From assembly GCA_037176705.1 (NCBI GenBank), contig CM073885.1:167638290-167702289 (forward strand): a DNA stretch of 64,000 nt, in the 5' to 3' direction. Source of the stretch: Molossus alvarezi (lineage: Eukaryota > Chordata > Mammalia > Chiroptera > Molossidae). This document shows, piece by piece, positions 1 to 10,391 of this stretch; position 1 is the first letter of the stretch, and each line of letters opens with the position of its first letter. Under the pieces are notes generated by a model. That model worked only from the letters and a program-made list of their open reading frames with translations. It was not told the origin of the DNA and made no database searches. The position numbers and the translations under genes were made by a program.

Positions 1-269
1 TGCAGTTGCTTTTCGGGTAAACTTGGGCTTCCCAAATGAGGAGAATAGGGTTGGCTATCAAAGGATGGAGGGGACTCTGGGTGTTGAGTATTCGGGTTTG
101 CTTCGCCTGAGCGCCAGGGGATGGTACTGACTCCCTTAGGTCGCCCAGAGAGGGCTCTTGTGTAAGAGCAAACCTCCTTCTGTGGATACCTCGCCCAGGA
201 TCTGGCATCCCTAGGCTGTCTCATCTCCGGCTCCTCCTCCTTCCCTGCTTCCAGGATAAACTGAGCGAG

Positions 270-770
270 TGCGTGACGGGGGCAGTGGGTGGAGGACGTG
301 ATGGCAGCCGGGGATTGATTGCAGGGCTCTTGTCAGCTGGAGAAAATTACCAGCGGCTGCACCTTTCTCCTCCGGGCAATCCCCGCCGTAGCTCCCTTTC
401 GCCGTCTGGGGCTGAGCGGTGCTGGAAGTGGGACGGGGTAGGTGTGGCAGGACGCAGAAGAGCGTCGGAGGTGGCAGAGGTGGGGCGGCACGCCTCTGGA
501 GACCAAACCCTGGCCCCATTATCCTCCGCCGGCCAGCTTTGCAGACAGGCCTGGGCGTGCCAGGGTTCCTCCGAGTGCCCTGACATTGCCCCGGCGCAGC
601 CCCGGCCTCCTCACCCTCCCAGTGGCAGCGCCTCCTGCCCCGGCGCCTGCAGCCCAGGTGCGCGTCCAGCCGGGAGTCGCGCCCCCGGGGCCAGCGCGGA
701 GCCGCGATGCTGCCCTCGGTCAGCCTGCCGCCGGCGCCCGGGACAGGCGGTGAGGAGCCCGAGGTCCGGC
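270..770. promoter_or_regulatory. CpG-island-like GC-rich block, possible promoter
   Basis: This stretch is far richer in G, C and CpG than the rest of the window, with runs such as CCGCCGGCGCCCGGG near 730 and several GCGC and CGCG steps. Unmethylated CpG islands of this kind usually mark mammalian promoters. Frames of 100-200 codons are open here on both strands, but GC-rich DNA has few stop codons, so these are not evidence of a protein. No TATA box is obvious. The direction of any transcription is not settled by sequence; a plus-strand ATG with a splice donor favours plus. Confidence 0.6.
707..749 (+). other. candidate 5' coding exon with splice donor
   Basis: Inside the GC-rich block an ATG (707-709) in the context GCCGCGATGC opens a frame MLPSVSLPPAPGTG. 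It reaches a good splice donor, GGCG followed by GTGAGG with GT at 750-751. The exon would hold 14 codons plus one base. The frame stays open to 910 if unspliced. I do not recognise the peptide and cannot point to a second exon with confidence. A T-rich stretch ending CCCCTCAG near 831 could be an acceptor. It may equally be 5' UTR or chance. Confidence 0.2.
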
Positions 771-771
771 T

Positions 772-2340
772 GCCTCCCGGGACCCTGCCCACTGCCCACC
801 GATGCCTGTCCTCCATTTCTACCCCTCAGGAAGAAAGTGCAGGAACAGGCAGAGAGAGATCTTGGCAGAAATGTGTGAACTCGGGTGGACTTAGGGAGGA
901 GGCAAAATGAGAAAGAAAGAAAGAAAAAAACACCTGCAGGGAAAAGAAAAGGAAACATTTTTGTTTAGGATAATAAGGTGTTGGTTTGTTTTGTTTCAAT
1001 TCTGAGGGTGGAGGGCGGGGGCCGGGGTGGGGATGGTAATTCCTCAGAAAGTACACAAGTGTCTGAAAATGTCAGACATGCAAGTGGCAGATGGAAGAAA
1101 ACTAGGGAGTGGGGGTGGGGGGCACCTGGGGATTCCAGGTGAGGTGAATCTTGCAGGAGCTCCTTGAATGAAATCTGACAAGCTGAAACCCAGAAGACAG
1201 CCCACACACTGCTTCTGCCCCAGGTGTAAATTCTTAGCGAAAGCACAGATTCAGCATTGGAAAGGGGTGTGTGGGTGTATTGGGAGGGCAGGGGCAACAT
1301 GATGACCACACTTTTAACACGGAATAAAACGCAGGTTTCCTGGATATTGATTTGTCTTTGTCACATGTAATTGTTCTCCATATTCGGACATAGGTTGTTC
1401 CTGATTAGGTATAATTTAGATCAGTAGATCATGCCTTCTTTATTTCTCTGATATATTCCATTGGTGAAAGAAAAAAATAACACCCCTCCAGGAAGCAATA
1501 TATTTATTTTAAAAGGTGCAACAGTAATTTTCATGGACATATTCATGGAATAAAGAAATGCCTGTAAACATGTAAGCAATTTCATTACTGTCAAAGGAGG
1601 TCAGAGGGGTGTGTGTGCCAAAATGCATCCCAAGTTGTTTATTTGAAAACTTCTTTGGCACTGGGAGTTAAATACTGCATTTACAGTAAGAAATAAAAGA
1701 AAGGTCAGCAATGTTTATTTTTTTCTGAAATTTTTTTCACTAATAATAAAATTCTGAGGAGAGAATATATACAATAACCTTATTATTCTAAGTTCTTAAG
1801 TTGAAGATGAAATTCATTTCACTCTAAAATTGGTCAGATAATTAAAAACCTTTGTTTTGGGAAATATAAAGTGATGAAATTGTTCAACATCAATGTGCAG
1901 CTATTATAAGCCAACCCAATATTTTCTGGTGGAAAACTACTCTAGAAACCCATATTTATAGGATTGAGTAAAAAAAAAAAAAGTTTTAAATGTCTTAATA
2001 AATTTGTTTGAAGACTTGTTATAAACTGAAGTAGCTTCTTTTTTGGATATCAGTCTACACATAGTTTTATGAAATAATCCTAAAATTAAATGGTTAGCCT
2101 AATGAATATATAAAATACAGCAATGAAATAGAAGAAAAAATAGTTTCCTTTGTAGACTAGCTAAAAGTTCAACAGTACATAAAAAAGAGTTCAACCGTCT
2201 CGAAATTTGGAATGTAGCAATCAGGATTTTTATTACAGACATTTTGGCATGGGGGTGGGGCTTGGGGGTGGGGTAAAATCTGATTTCATAACAGGGGTAT
2301 TTTATTATGCATTACTTTAGCAATGCTGCAGTTGATTTTA
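772..2340. other. no gene seen; transition from GC-rich to AT-rich DNA
   Basis: After the GC-rich block the sequence becomes purine-rich (AAAG runs at 905-935) and then G-rich around 1000-1130, and from about 1320 it is AT-rich unique sequence. There is an A run at 1970-1981. I see no exon, RNA gene or clear repeat. Confidence 0.5.
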
Positions 2341-2343
2341 TTG

Positions 2344-2357
2344 CCACCAGAGGGCAG
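2344..2357 (+). promoter_or_regulatory. CTCF-like binding motif
   Basis: CCACCAGAGGGCAG fits the core of the vertebrate CTCF consensus (CCACNAGRKGGCRS) at every position of the core as I recall it, preceded by TTG. The motif reads forward on the plus strand and lies about 1.6 kb downstream of the GC-rich block. Similar strings occur in some bat transposons, but the surroundings here are plain AT-rich DNA. Binding is inferred only from the motif. Confidence 0.5.
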
Positions 2358-2399
2358 AAAAACTGCTATTTTCTTCTGTTCCCATTTTTCCCCAAATCT

Positions 2400-3890
2400 C
2401 TGATTAATGGTCCTCAATATTTTGTTTTTTCTATGTGCAATATTTTTCAGTATTTCAGCTTTTATAGATGATTGGCAATTTACTATAATGAGAGTTTATT
2501 ATATTTTTGTTTTCATGGAAATTAACTAAAAATTAATTCAACCCCCTACATGTAAAAATACTTACACTTTTAATACATTTTTGAGGTATATAAGTGCAGT
2601 GGCATAAAGTAAATACCCTCTTTTGCATTGCTGCTGGAGATTATTAAAAAATTATTATGGAATTCCCAAGAATATAGCTCTAAAATACCTCTCATTAAAA
2701 GTTCATTATTGTATAATGAATTTAATGTTAGGATTGAATGTACTTTATGCATATCTGAAAAGTATTTGCTCAACACCAATATTTAGAGGAAAATAAACTT
2801 TGAATAATTCTAAACTTTATAAATCTCAAGTCATTTCTATATTATAATACATCCATTTTTATATGCTAAACTGATTGAAAAAGAGTTTAGTAACAATGTC
2901 AAAGGAGAAAGATGTATTAATGTGTTGAAAAATTCTAAAATGTAAGTGAAGGGAAAACGTCCTAAAATATGTAGTTGGATTTTGATCTGATTATTACTGT
3001 GAAATCTGACTTAATGCAATAAGGAAGTTTATTACCACTATGTAGAGAGAGCATACCTAATTCAAGACCCACAGGAACTTTGAGTTTTAAACTTGCCAAT
3101 ATTGTTAGGCTCTAGGCACAAGTCGTTTATTTTTAGTAGGTTATTTACATTTATTTTAGTTGTTTCTCCACTGGATATTTTTCTATTATTTGTCTGCTTT
3201 CATTGGGATTACAAAACTTAGGTTGAAACATCACTAATTTGTGGAGTTTGTTATGAGAGTACCCCTGTTGAGACATAGTGTCACTAGTACAAATTTTTTA
3301 ACTGTTTGTATGTATACCTAGAGCAGAAGACATGGCTCAGATCATTAGACAAATGACGACCATTACTTGTGACTACATACAAAATTTTTTAAAATATGAA
3401 ATGTGAGCATCTTCTTCCTTTACAGAATAGAGGCAAGTTGAAGTCTGAGGCTGGACAGGTTTGGACTGCGATATCCGTGTGATCTAGAACATTTATGTCA
3501 GAGATAAGGATGTCTGCATAGGGATTTTGAATTATTATAGTTAGGACAGTGTGCAATTGAGAAGTGTGATCTCTAGAAACAGGTTCTTATCAAGGAGCAT
3601 GTGCTTGAGTAAAGGTAATAGGAGATACTCATTTGCTCTAAAGGGTTTCTTCTTTGAAAGAATCATATTCTGTGCAGAGATGTAGATAACGTGGATTCTT
3701 TCCAATTCCTTTTGTCTCAGGTTTTTGCTTTCTAAAAGATGTTTACATATGTTCATACAGATGAATGGATTGATCAACAGTTGTGATCATGAGACCTAAA
3801 GTCTTGAGCCGTTTCCTTTAAATACTGTCTCTTCACTGTGGCCTTTGAGACCACATGGTCTCAAACTCCTTCCCCACCTCTCTCTCTTCT
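2400..3890. other. no gene seen; AT-rich unique sequence
   Basis: AT-rich sequence with short open frames only (78 codons at most). I recognise no repeat family, exon or structured RNA here. Confidence 0.5.
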
Positions 3891-3894
3891 ATGT

Positions 3895-4285
3895 TTTTTT
3901 TACACTCTAACCAAATGGGACTCCTTGATGCTCCCTGAGTTTGTATCATGTACAGCTATCTCTTTGCCATTCCTTCTGCTCTTTTTCCCCTAATGCGTCT
4001 TCATCTATCCATCTTCTACTTTTTCTTACAGGCTTATAGTAAGTGACACCCTTCACAAAAGGACCGCTGTTTTAGAATCCACAGAGAACTCCATGCCTTG
4101 TTTAAGGCCCTTGTTTGACTCTACTTGATATTGTAGAGTATTTTTTCCTTCCCATTTCTGCATCTCTTTCTTACGTTCTCTTAGACCACATCACGTGTTC
4201 TTGTGGCCACTGTCTGTGTAATTCATTTCTGAATCCCCTGCAGCATCGACCACCTAGGTATGCAATACAGTTACTGAACTCAGTG
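3895..4285 (+). repeat. degenerate L2 LINE fragment
   Basis: Pyrimidine-rich text with the order of motifs seen in the L2 3' region: a segment resembling TTTGCCATTCCTTCTGCTC, then CATCTATCC, then GAATCCCCTGCAGCATCGACCACCTAGGTATGC. It is strongly diverged. L2 is an ancient, long-inactive mammalian LINE. The boundaries are approximate and the call is from pattern memory. Confidence 0.4.
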
Positions 4286-4387
4286 GAATTATAGTTCAAG
4301 CTAGACTGTTGATGTGAATGTCACCTTGGGAGATGTTTTTCTACCTCTTACTCTGTCACTTTTTCCATCAATATGATGGAAATGAAT

Positions 4388-4572
4388 ATATAGATGGGCT
4401 TCATGGAATAATAGTTTAAAGAACTTATTGCATATAGGCATAACCCATGGACACAGACAATAGAGTGATGAAGGCCTGGGGTGCAGTGGGGGCTGGGTGG
4501 AGGGGAGATGTGGGGGGAAAATGGGAGATGTCTGTAAGACTTTCAACAACAAAAATAAATTTAAAAAATAAA
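4388..4572 (+). repeat. L1 3' untranslated tail, 5'-truncated
   Basis: The segment runs from ATGGACACAGACAATAGAG through GGTGAAGGCCTGGGG-like and G-rich text (GGGGGAAAATGGGAG) to TCAACAACAAAAATAAATTTAAAAAATAAA. The same order recurs in the L1 tails ending near 20430 and 29275, which supports a shared L1 3' UTR. It is truncated to the last ~185 bp. No convincing target-site duplication was found. Confidence 0.65.
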
Positions 4573-4574
4573 GT

Positions 4575-6460
4575 GAGAGACTAGGATGCAGAGCTCTGCC
4601 CAACTGTTATAATGCATCTGGGGGGTGATATCCCCAACTAAACTTCCTATTCATATATAGAAGTTTCACAATGTTTATTTCACCATCCTACTAGACTTCT
4701 GGTTTCTGACTGAATTTTCTCTCATGTTCTTAATCTAATACCTTAAAGTACAGTGTGTGCATGTGTGTGTTTGTATGTGAAAGGTGTATGTATATAAGCA
4801 CTCATATATATATAGTGTGGTAGTCTAGTTTCAGTGGAGAGGAACACTATTACATAATTTTAGTTCCTTTTGAAATTACTTTTGAACTGAACTCATGACA
4901 TTAACCTGTACAGAAGAAGGCTTTAAAAACATAGTCTCACAAAACTCGTTATGGTAGCATAGTGTCTACTCCCTGAATGGGGGGGGCGGTGGTGAGAATG
5001 TTGTATCTTAGAAACAGAAATAATAGAATTAGTTTTCTTCTTTGGGTTTGTTTGTATGGTTTTGTGTCTTCTGGACATTATGAATAGCACCCAGATGCAT
5101 TACCTTTTAAATTCTGTTTTCCTGAAAGCTCAGAGCACAGTGAGTGGTCCACCTCCAACAAGTATGTAAATCTTCTCGCTTACATGTTTGTGTACTAGCT
5201 TCTCTGGGTTTTCATCTGATCTTTCCTCCTCTCATTTATCTTTGTTCAGCTTTTCTCACTTCAAACCTTATCTTGCATTTATACAAGAGATGAGAAATAA
5301 GTAAGACGTATTTAGGGTACTTAGGGACAAGAAATAAGTAAATAAAAGGAACGGCTATAATACGTCAAGTGATACAAGTTTCTCTTCAGCTTTCTTTTAA
5401 TCGGACTAATTCCAATCCTTTGCCTTTTTATCTGGGCACATTTCTCAAAGGTTTAGTGAGCTCCTTCCAGTACTCCATTCGAAGGTTCGCATCACTAAGG
5501 TTCGCACAGGATGGTTTCCTTCAGCATCCCAGACAATGATTCTGTTCAGCTGAGGAAGTTTCTGCAGAATGACAGACTAAATAGTGATGTTTTGGTCAAG
5601 ACACCTTCCTCTACTATCTATTGAGTCATATATTGCCTGGCCAAATTAACGGAATAACATCTGGAAAGAACAGAATATAAATTACCCTATGTTGTGTTGT
5701 AGTCAGGCTTTGAGCCATTTCATAGTCTTTGGTTTGTTTTTATTTTGCCCTCTTTAGTTTAAAAGGTGGCAAGAGATGGGGTGATGGTCCAGATTTGGGT
5801 ATTTAAAGAAAATGAGCAGTCTTGTCAGGCACCTGTTTAGAATTAGTATTGCCTATTAAAGACTGCAGATCTGAACATGGGGTCAGATATTGTGTAGCCT
5901 TCCTTGCGATCCAGACCTCTGATCCCTTTCTCTAGAGGTCATCCACAGGGATCTAAGCGCTAGCAGCTCTTTCCCCCTGCAAATGAAAATCGGCTGACTT
6001 TGCTGTTTCTGCTTCAGATGTTATCACAATAGAGAGTGACCTGTGATTTTGTCAAGAGAGGACCATAAAGGCCAGGAAGCTGACTGACTTCCATTTGACT
6101 TTTCTGGACTCATTACTTAGGTCCTCCCTCTTCCTCACCTATTATTTTTCACTCATGAATTGGACATTTTTCCTAGAATCCATATTGCTCAAGATCTCAC
6201 CCTGCAGATAAGGTGCTTAGCTCACCGAGGCTTGGAGAATATAGAGAGAATGTGAAGAATTTACCCAGTAGATCAACTTTCTAAGAATCAAATATTTCAA
6301 AGTGAATTTTCAGTGTATTCCTTGGAGTGTTTGGTGATAGAGTCTAAATAAAGCTGATATGTTTTTTTTACTCATGAGGTTTGGAAAGGACCACCTGTAT
6401 ATTTAGATTAGGATAATGTATTTTTTGGTTCAGTTGGAATGTGGAACATTCAATATGCAA
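4575..6460. other. no gene seen; TG/TA-rich patch
   Basis: Mostly unique AT-rich sequence. A short TG- and TA-rich stretch lies at 4755-4815, and an 8-G run precedes CGGTGG near 4980. A short direct repeat of AAGGTTCGCA-type text occurs near 5480-5508. No exon or RNA gene is recognised. Confidence 0.5.
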
Positions 6461-6461
6461 T

Positions 6462-6672
6462 GATTTTTAAAAATTGATTTTAGATAGAGAGGAAGAGAAA
6501 GGGAGAGTGAGATAGAAACATCAGTGAGAGAGAACATCGATTGGCCGCCTCCTGCATGCCCCACACTGGGGATCGGGCCCACAACCTGGGCATGTGCCCT
6601 GACCAGGAGTCGAACCGGCAACCTCTTGGTGCATGGGTCTACGCTCAACCTCTGAGCCACACCGGCTGGGTG
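6462..6672 (-). repeat. Ves SINE, subfamily B
   Basis: Read on the minus strand it starts with the tRNA-like head (ACCCAGCCGGTGTGGCTCAG), then the B box in GTTGCCGGTTCGACTCC, then GATCCCCAGTG and GCCAATCGATG, a CT-rich stretch, and an A-rich end (AAATCAATTTTTAAAAATC). Ves SINEs are tRNA-derived bat retroposons transcribed by RNA polymerase III and mobilised by LINE machinery. The open frames of 70-77 codons here are SINE translations, not genes. Confidence 0.9.
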
Positions 6673-6674
6673 GG

Positions 6675-8310
6675 CTGTAATGATGTTTTTTGGGTAGTAC
6701 TATTCTATATGTGTGTTGGTAGTAGTAGCTCCATCCTTTTCTCTCTGAAACCATGATCTGACAGGCAATAAAATATTTATTTCCCTAAACCCTAAAATGG
6801 GAGTGAGATTGGCAGAATTTGTCATTTGAGGCTAAGAATACTTGCATTTCCAGTATAACTCATACTGAATCTATTATATATTTGCTTAATTCTCTCCAAG
6901 ATACCAACTTAGATTGTAGCTACCACTGACCCAATGAAACTGATTATTTTAGTGGTATATGAATTTTTTCATTTGTTTAGTCAAAGAGCCAGAGCTGGAG
7001 CAAGTCCAATGTTGTATTGGACTTCGTTCAGCTGTCCCCTGTCCTTTTTGTCTTTTTGCTATCCATTTACTTCAGTATATTGACAAAGGCCTATATACAA
7101 ATTACATTAATGTAATCTACATTCCAAAATACTCATAAAAAGTGAGTGTGAGATGATTTTTAGTATTCTGAACCATATTCTCAGTTCATATGGGTTCTTG
7201 CTATTTAAGGCTATTCTGTTCTGAACTTTTGATTAAAAACTAATTAACCTCTTAATTATTTTGCTAGTTGATACTTTTATGTTTAAAATTAGCTAAAATG
7301 CACTACACATGCATAGTTATTTCAAGAATTGTATTATTTGATATTACCTATTTTAATTCTATTTAGTATTTGTATAGGTCATGGGAATATACACCTTTGA
7401 ATATTCTTTGGGAATTTAGCTATTTTAGTAGACAACTTGTTATTAATCTTATGTTACTAGTTGCTAATTTACATGATATTTTGGATCTATTTTTAGGATT
7501 TGAGTTGCAAGAACTCGCAATTTGCTATATTTCAAGAAACAAAAACTGAACTAAAAGATATATCATTGTGTATTTACATTTTTATTCTTTGGTTCTTGTT
7601 CGGAGTGGGAATAGAAGGAGTCATTTGAGTTTTTTGTCACACAACAAAAGTTTAAAAAATATTATAACACCTACCTGAAAACTCGGGAGACCCTATAAAG
7701 ATAAAGTTGACTTGTAATGGTAAAAAAATGCTGTTTTACATTTTAGTTTGTTGAAAGTGTTCTTGCTATGTTACAGAGCTATCACTTGATGTTTTATTTC
7801 ATACGCTTATTGAACATCATAGGATATCACATATCTTGCACAATGTATGAATGTTTTAATTCATAATTTCATTTTTAAAATTTTACATATCTTTAAAATG
7901 TTCATTTCTTTTAGTCAAATTAAATGAATTTTCTGAAAGCTTTTTTGTTGACATGAAGCATGTATAAAATTATTTCCTGTGTCAGAATATTGTGGTAACA
8001 CTTGTCAATATGCTAAGACTAGGCAAATACTGGTGAGTGTGTTACGAAGCAATTTTGGTTGAGGCGGAATTGTGTAGTATTCACACCACTTGCTGTTTTC
8101 TACACACGTATTACACGTACTTGTGTTGGTCCTACTTTTTCCACAGTTGATTTACCCTACAATTGCTTTATCCAACTTTCCGTCAATGAAAATTGGTACT
8201 GTTTTGCACGCCGGTGCTGTTCCTGTCCTTGCGGATGCTTCTTCATATGCAGAGTTACTCCGCTTCTATTTAGAGGTGGAATTCATAAGTTATTGGGTTT
8301 GTGAATGTTC
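6675..8310. other. no gene seen; contains a short perfect-stem hairpin
   Basis: AT-rich unique sequence apart from the 41-nt hairpin at 6993. Two overlapping open frames (81 and 92 codons) begin at 8059 and 8090, cross 8060-8310 and run toward or into the next SINE. They show no recognisable domain. Confidence 0.5.
6993..7033. other. hairpin-forming inverted repeat
   Basis: AGCTG, four bases, AAGTCCAAT, a 5-base loop (GTTGT), ATTGGACTT, four bases and CAGCT form a stem of 9 perfect inner pairs and 5 perfect outer pairs with a small internal loop. The length is short for a canonical pre-miRNA. The structure is read directly from the sequence; any function is unknown. Confidence 0.5.
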
Positions 8311-8327
8311 TATAAAAGATAATTCCT

Positions 8328-8565
8328 GCCCTGGCCGGTTTGGCTCAGCGGTTAGAGCATCGGCTTGAGGTCCAGAGAGGCCTGGGTTCGGTTCCTGCTA
8401 AGGGCATGTACCTCGGTTGCAGTTTGTCCCCGGCCGTGGTTGGTCATGTGGGTGGCAGCCACTCGATGTATCCCTTTCGCATTGATGTTTCTCTCTCTCT
8501 CTTCCTCTCTCTCCCTCCCACTCTGAACAAAAAGTGGAAAAATGTCCTCGGGTGAGGATAAAAAA
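8328..8565 (+). repeat. Ves SINE, subfamily A, with perfect TSD
   Basis: Full-length: head GCCCTGGCCGGTTTGGCTC, A-box region, B box GGTTCGGTTCC, GTTTGTCCCCGGCC, the CT-rich segment, then GTCCTCGGGTGAGGATAAAA. It is flanked by identical 14-bp copies AAAAGATAATTCCT at 8314-8327 and 8566-8579, the target-site duplication made by LINE-type retroposition. The intact TSD suggests a relatively recent insertion. The 71-codon frame over it is a SINE translation. Confidence 0.97.
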
Positions 8566-8579
8566 AAAAGATAATTCCT

Positions 8580-9825
8580 GAGCTAAGCCCTGCTAGATAT
8601 TCCAATATTAAGTACTTTAAAGATAAAGAGGGGGATGGTTAAAACCCCGATAATGATTACTTTACGGTTATCACAGTCTTAATTACTTTGCTTCATACTA
8701 AGTCTTTATATCTGATGGGGCCAACCCATCCTCCCTGTTCTTGATCTTAAGAAGTATTCTGGTTATGCTAGATGGCTCTTTGCTTTTCCTTATCTATTTT
8801 AGAATAAACTTTTCAGATTTCGGTAAAAATGCTGTTGGACTTTTTATTGAAGTCACATTAAACCTCAGGGTCATTTGGTAAAGATTTCAATTTCTTAAAC
8901 AACTTGGAAAGGATTTGGTTACTTTTTGTACAACAGAACAGGCACCACGGTACTTCCTAACACATTGTTCATAGTGGCTATTTGGCAGTGACCTTTTTCC
9001 GTTGCAACGTGTCCCTAGATAGGGGGTTAGTGATGTTTTCCTGATCACATCATGAAACTAACCATATACATAATTATTTCATAGGAAATACAGGGAGAAA
9101 TCATCGGTCAGTTGTAATGAACAACTCAACTAAGAGAAAGAATGATAATTCCTAACTTCTTAGGAACTACCACAAATGAGAGCTGAGTCCCAGGCAAATA
9201 GTACATGGAAATGATGATATTTTTGCAGTGTCCCTTGACTAGCATAGAAGTTCCAGCTGCTGTAGAAGAAATAGCCTGGTGAGAATGGCAAAATCCCCTG
9301 GATTTAGGATTCTTCTTAATGTTTAACTTATTAAAATCAATTCTACCTTACACTACAAATTACTACCATTTAATGATAATAGGTTTATGATATTATTTAG
9401 ACTCCAGGCATTTATAATTTGCTTGACTTGAAAATCGTAACTTCATGCCCATCTCAGGAGTTCATCACTGGCTGTTGCTCTGAACTCATGCATACTGATC
9501 TGGATCTTTTTAAATCAGGAGTAAATGGACAAGCTGGGCAGTCTGTTTTATTTCTGTATTATTTAGCCTTCATTATCTTTTTAACATCTGTTGCTCGTTT
9601 CAGATATTTTTAAAAACAAGCATGATTCAAAGTCATCCTGCAGATGATAGTCTTGTTGTCTGGACATTGCAAAACAGCTTTATGTGGGAAGCCAAATTTG
9701 TGCAATCTCCGTCCTGTCAAGCTGTTTCCAGAAGAGAGGCTCGTAAAATATGCACAGCCAATAAGAAGATGATGTTTCTAACACCGAGCACTGATGTTTG
9801 ACTTGAGAGAGCTTTCCCCATCCCG
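8580..9825. other. no gene seen
   Basis: Unique AT-rich sequence. The 64-codon frame at 9419-9613 has a hydrophobic end but no recognised motif. No repeat family is clear. Confidence 0.5.
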
Positions 9826-10130
9826 CTGTCCCTTACCCTGGCTCTGGCTAGCCATCATCCTTTCATCTAGTTTACTTCACTAGCTTCCCATCTTGCCTCA
9901 AAATGGCCTTGCTGGAATCCCTTCTTCATTCCGCAGCCCGAAAGCTCTTTCTGACCTGCAGTCTGGCTGTGTGATGCCTGCTGCTCCTGGTTTACCTCTG
10001 CAGGTTCAAGTTCATCCCTTCAGCCCTCCTGCTCTCCCGAGTTTCCCACACACGTGCTCCCCTCTGAAACCGCACATGCCATTCAGACTTCTTAGAGCAC
10101 CCTGTCCTTCCCCCACCCCCCCTTTTTTTT
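9826..10130 (+). repeat. possible degenerate L2 fragment
   Basis: Pyrimidine-rich text with L2-like phrases (TTCTTCATTCC, CTCTTTCTGACCTGCAG, TTCCCACACACGTGCTC) in roughly the right order. It is strongly diverged and the call is tentative. A 9-C and 8-T run ends it. Confidence 0.25.
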
Positions 10131-10169
10131 GGCTATTTGTCCTTTAGGTCAAAGCTTCAACTTGATTTT

Positions 10170-10390
10170 TGGCAAATCGAATCATTTCTTAGTGTTTCTC
10201 TGCCAGCTCCAAGTCCGAGCCGAGCGCCTGGCCAAACTGCACTCTGCACTTCCTTATCGTATCACTTTTCATCGATAGTGTAATTAGTCATGTGTGCATT
10301 TGTAATTAGTCCGAATCTGCCCAAAGTTAGAGGCCATATGTGACTGATCATTATTGCACCACTAGCTCCAAAAATAGGAAACCCTCTCTG
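10170..10390. promoter_or_regulatory. candidate conserved noncoding element with paired TAATTAG sites
   Basis: A non-repetitive block with two exact copies of TGTAATTAGT (10279-10288 and 10301-10310), spaced 22 bp start to start, about two helical turns. TAATTA is the core for many homeodomain proteins. The surrounding sequence is mixed in composition and lacks simple repeats, as in many vertebrate conserved enhancers. Conservation itself cannot be seen from one sequence. Confidence 0.3.
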
Positions 10391-10391
10391 A

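Noticed and set aside
273..878. 201-codon open frames on both strands of the GC-rich block
   Set aside because: Low stop frequency in GC-rich DNA explains them; composition is Pro/Arg/Ser/Ala-rich with no domain, and both strands are open at once.
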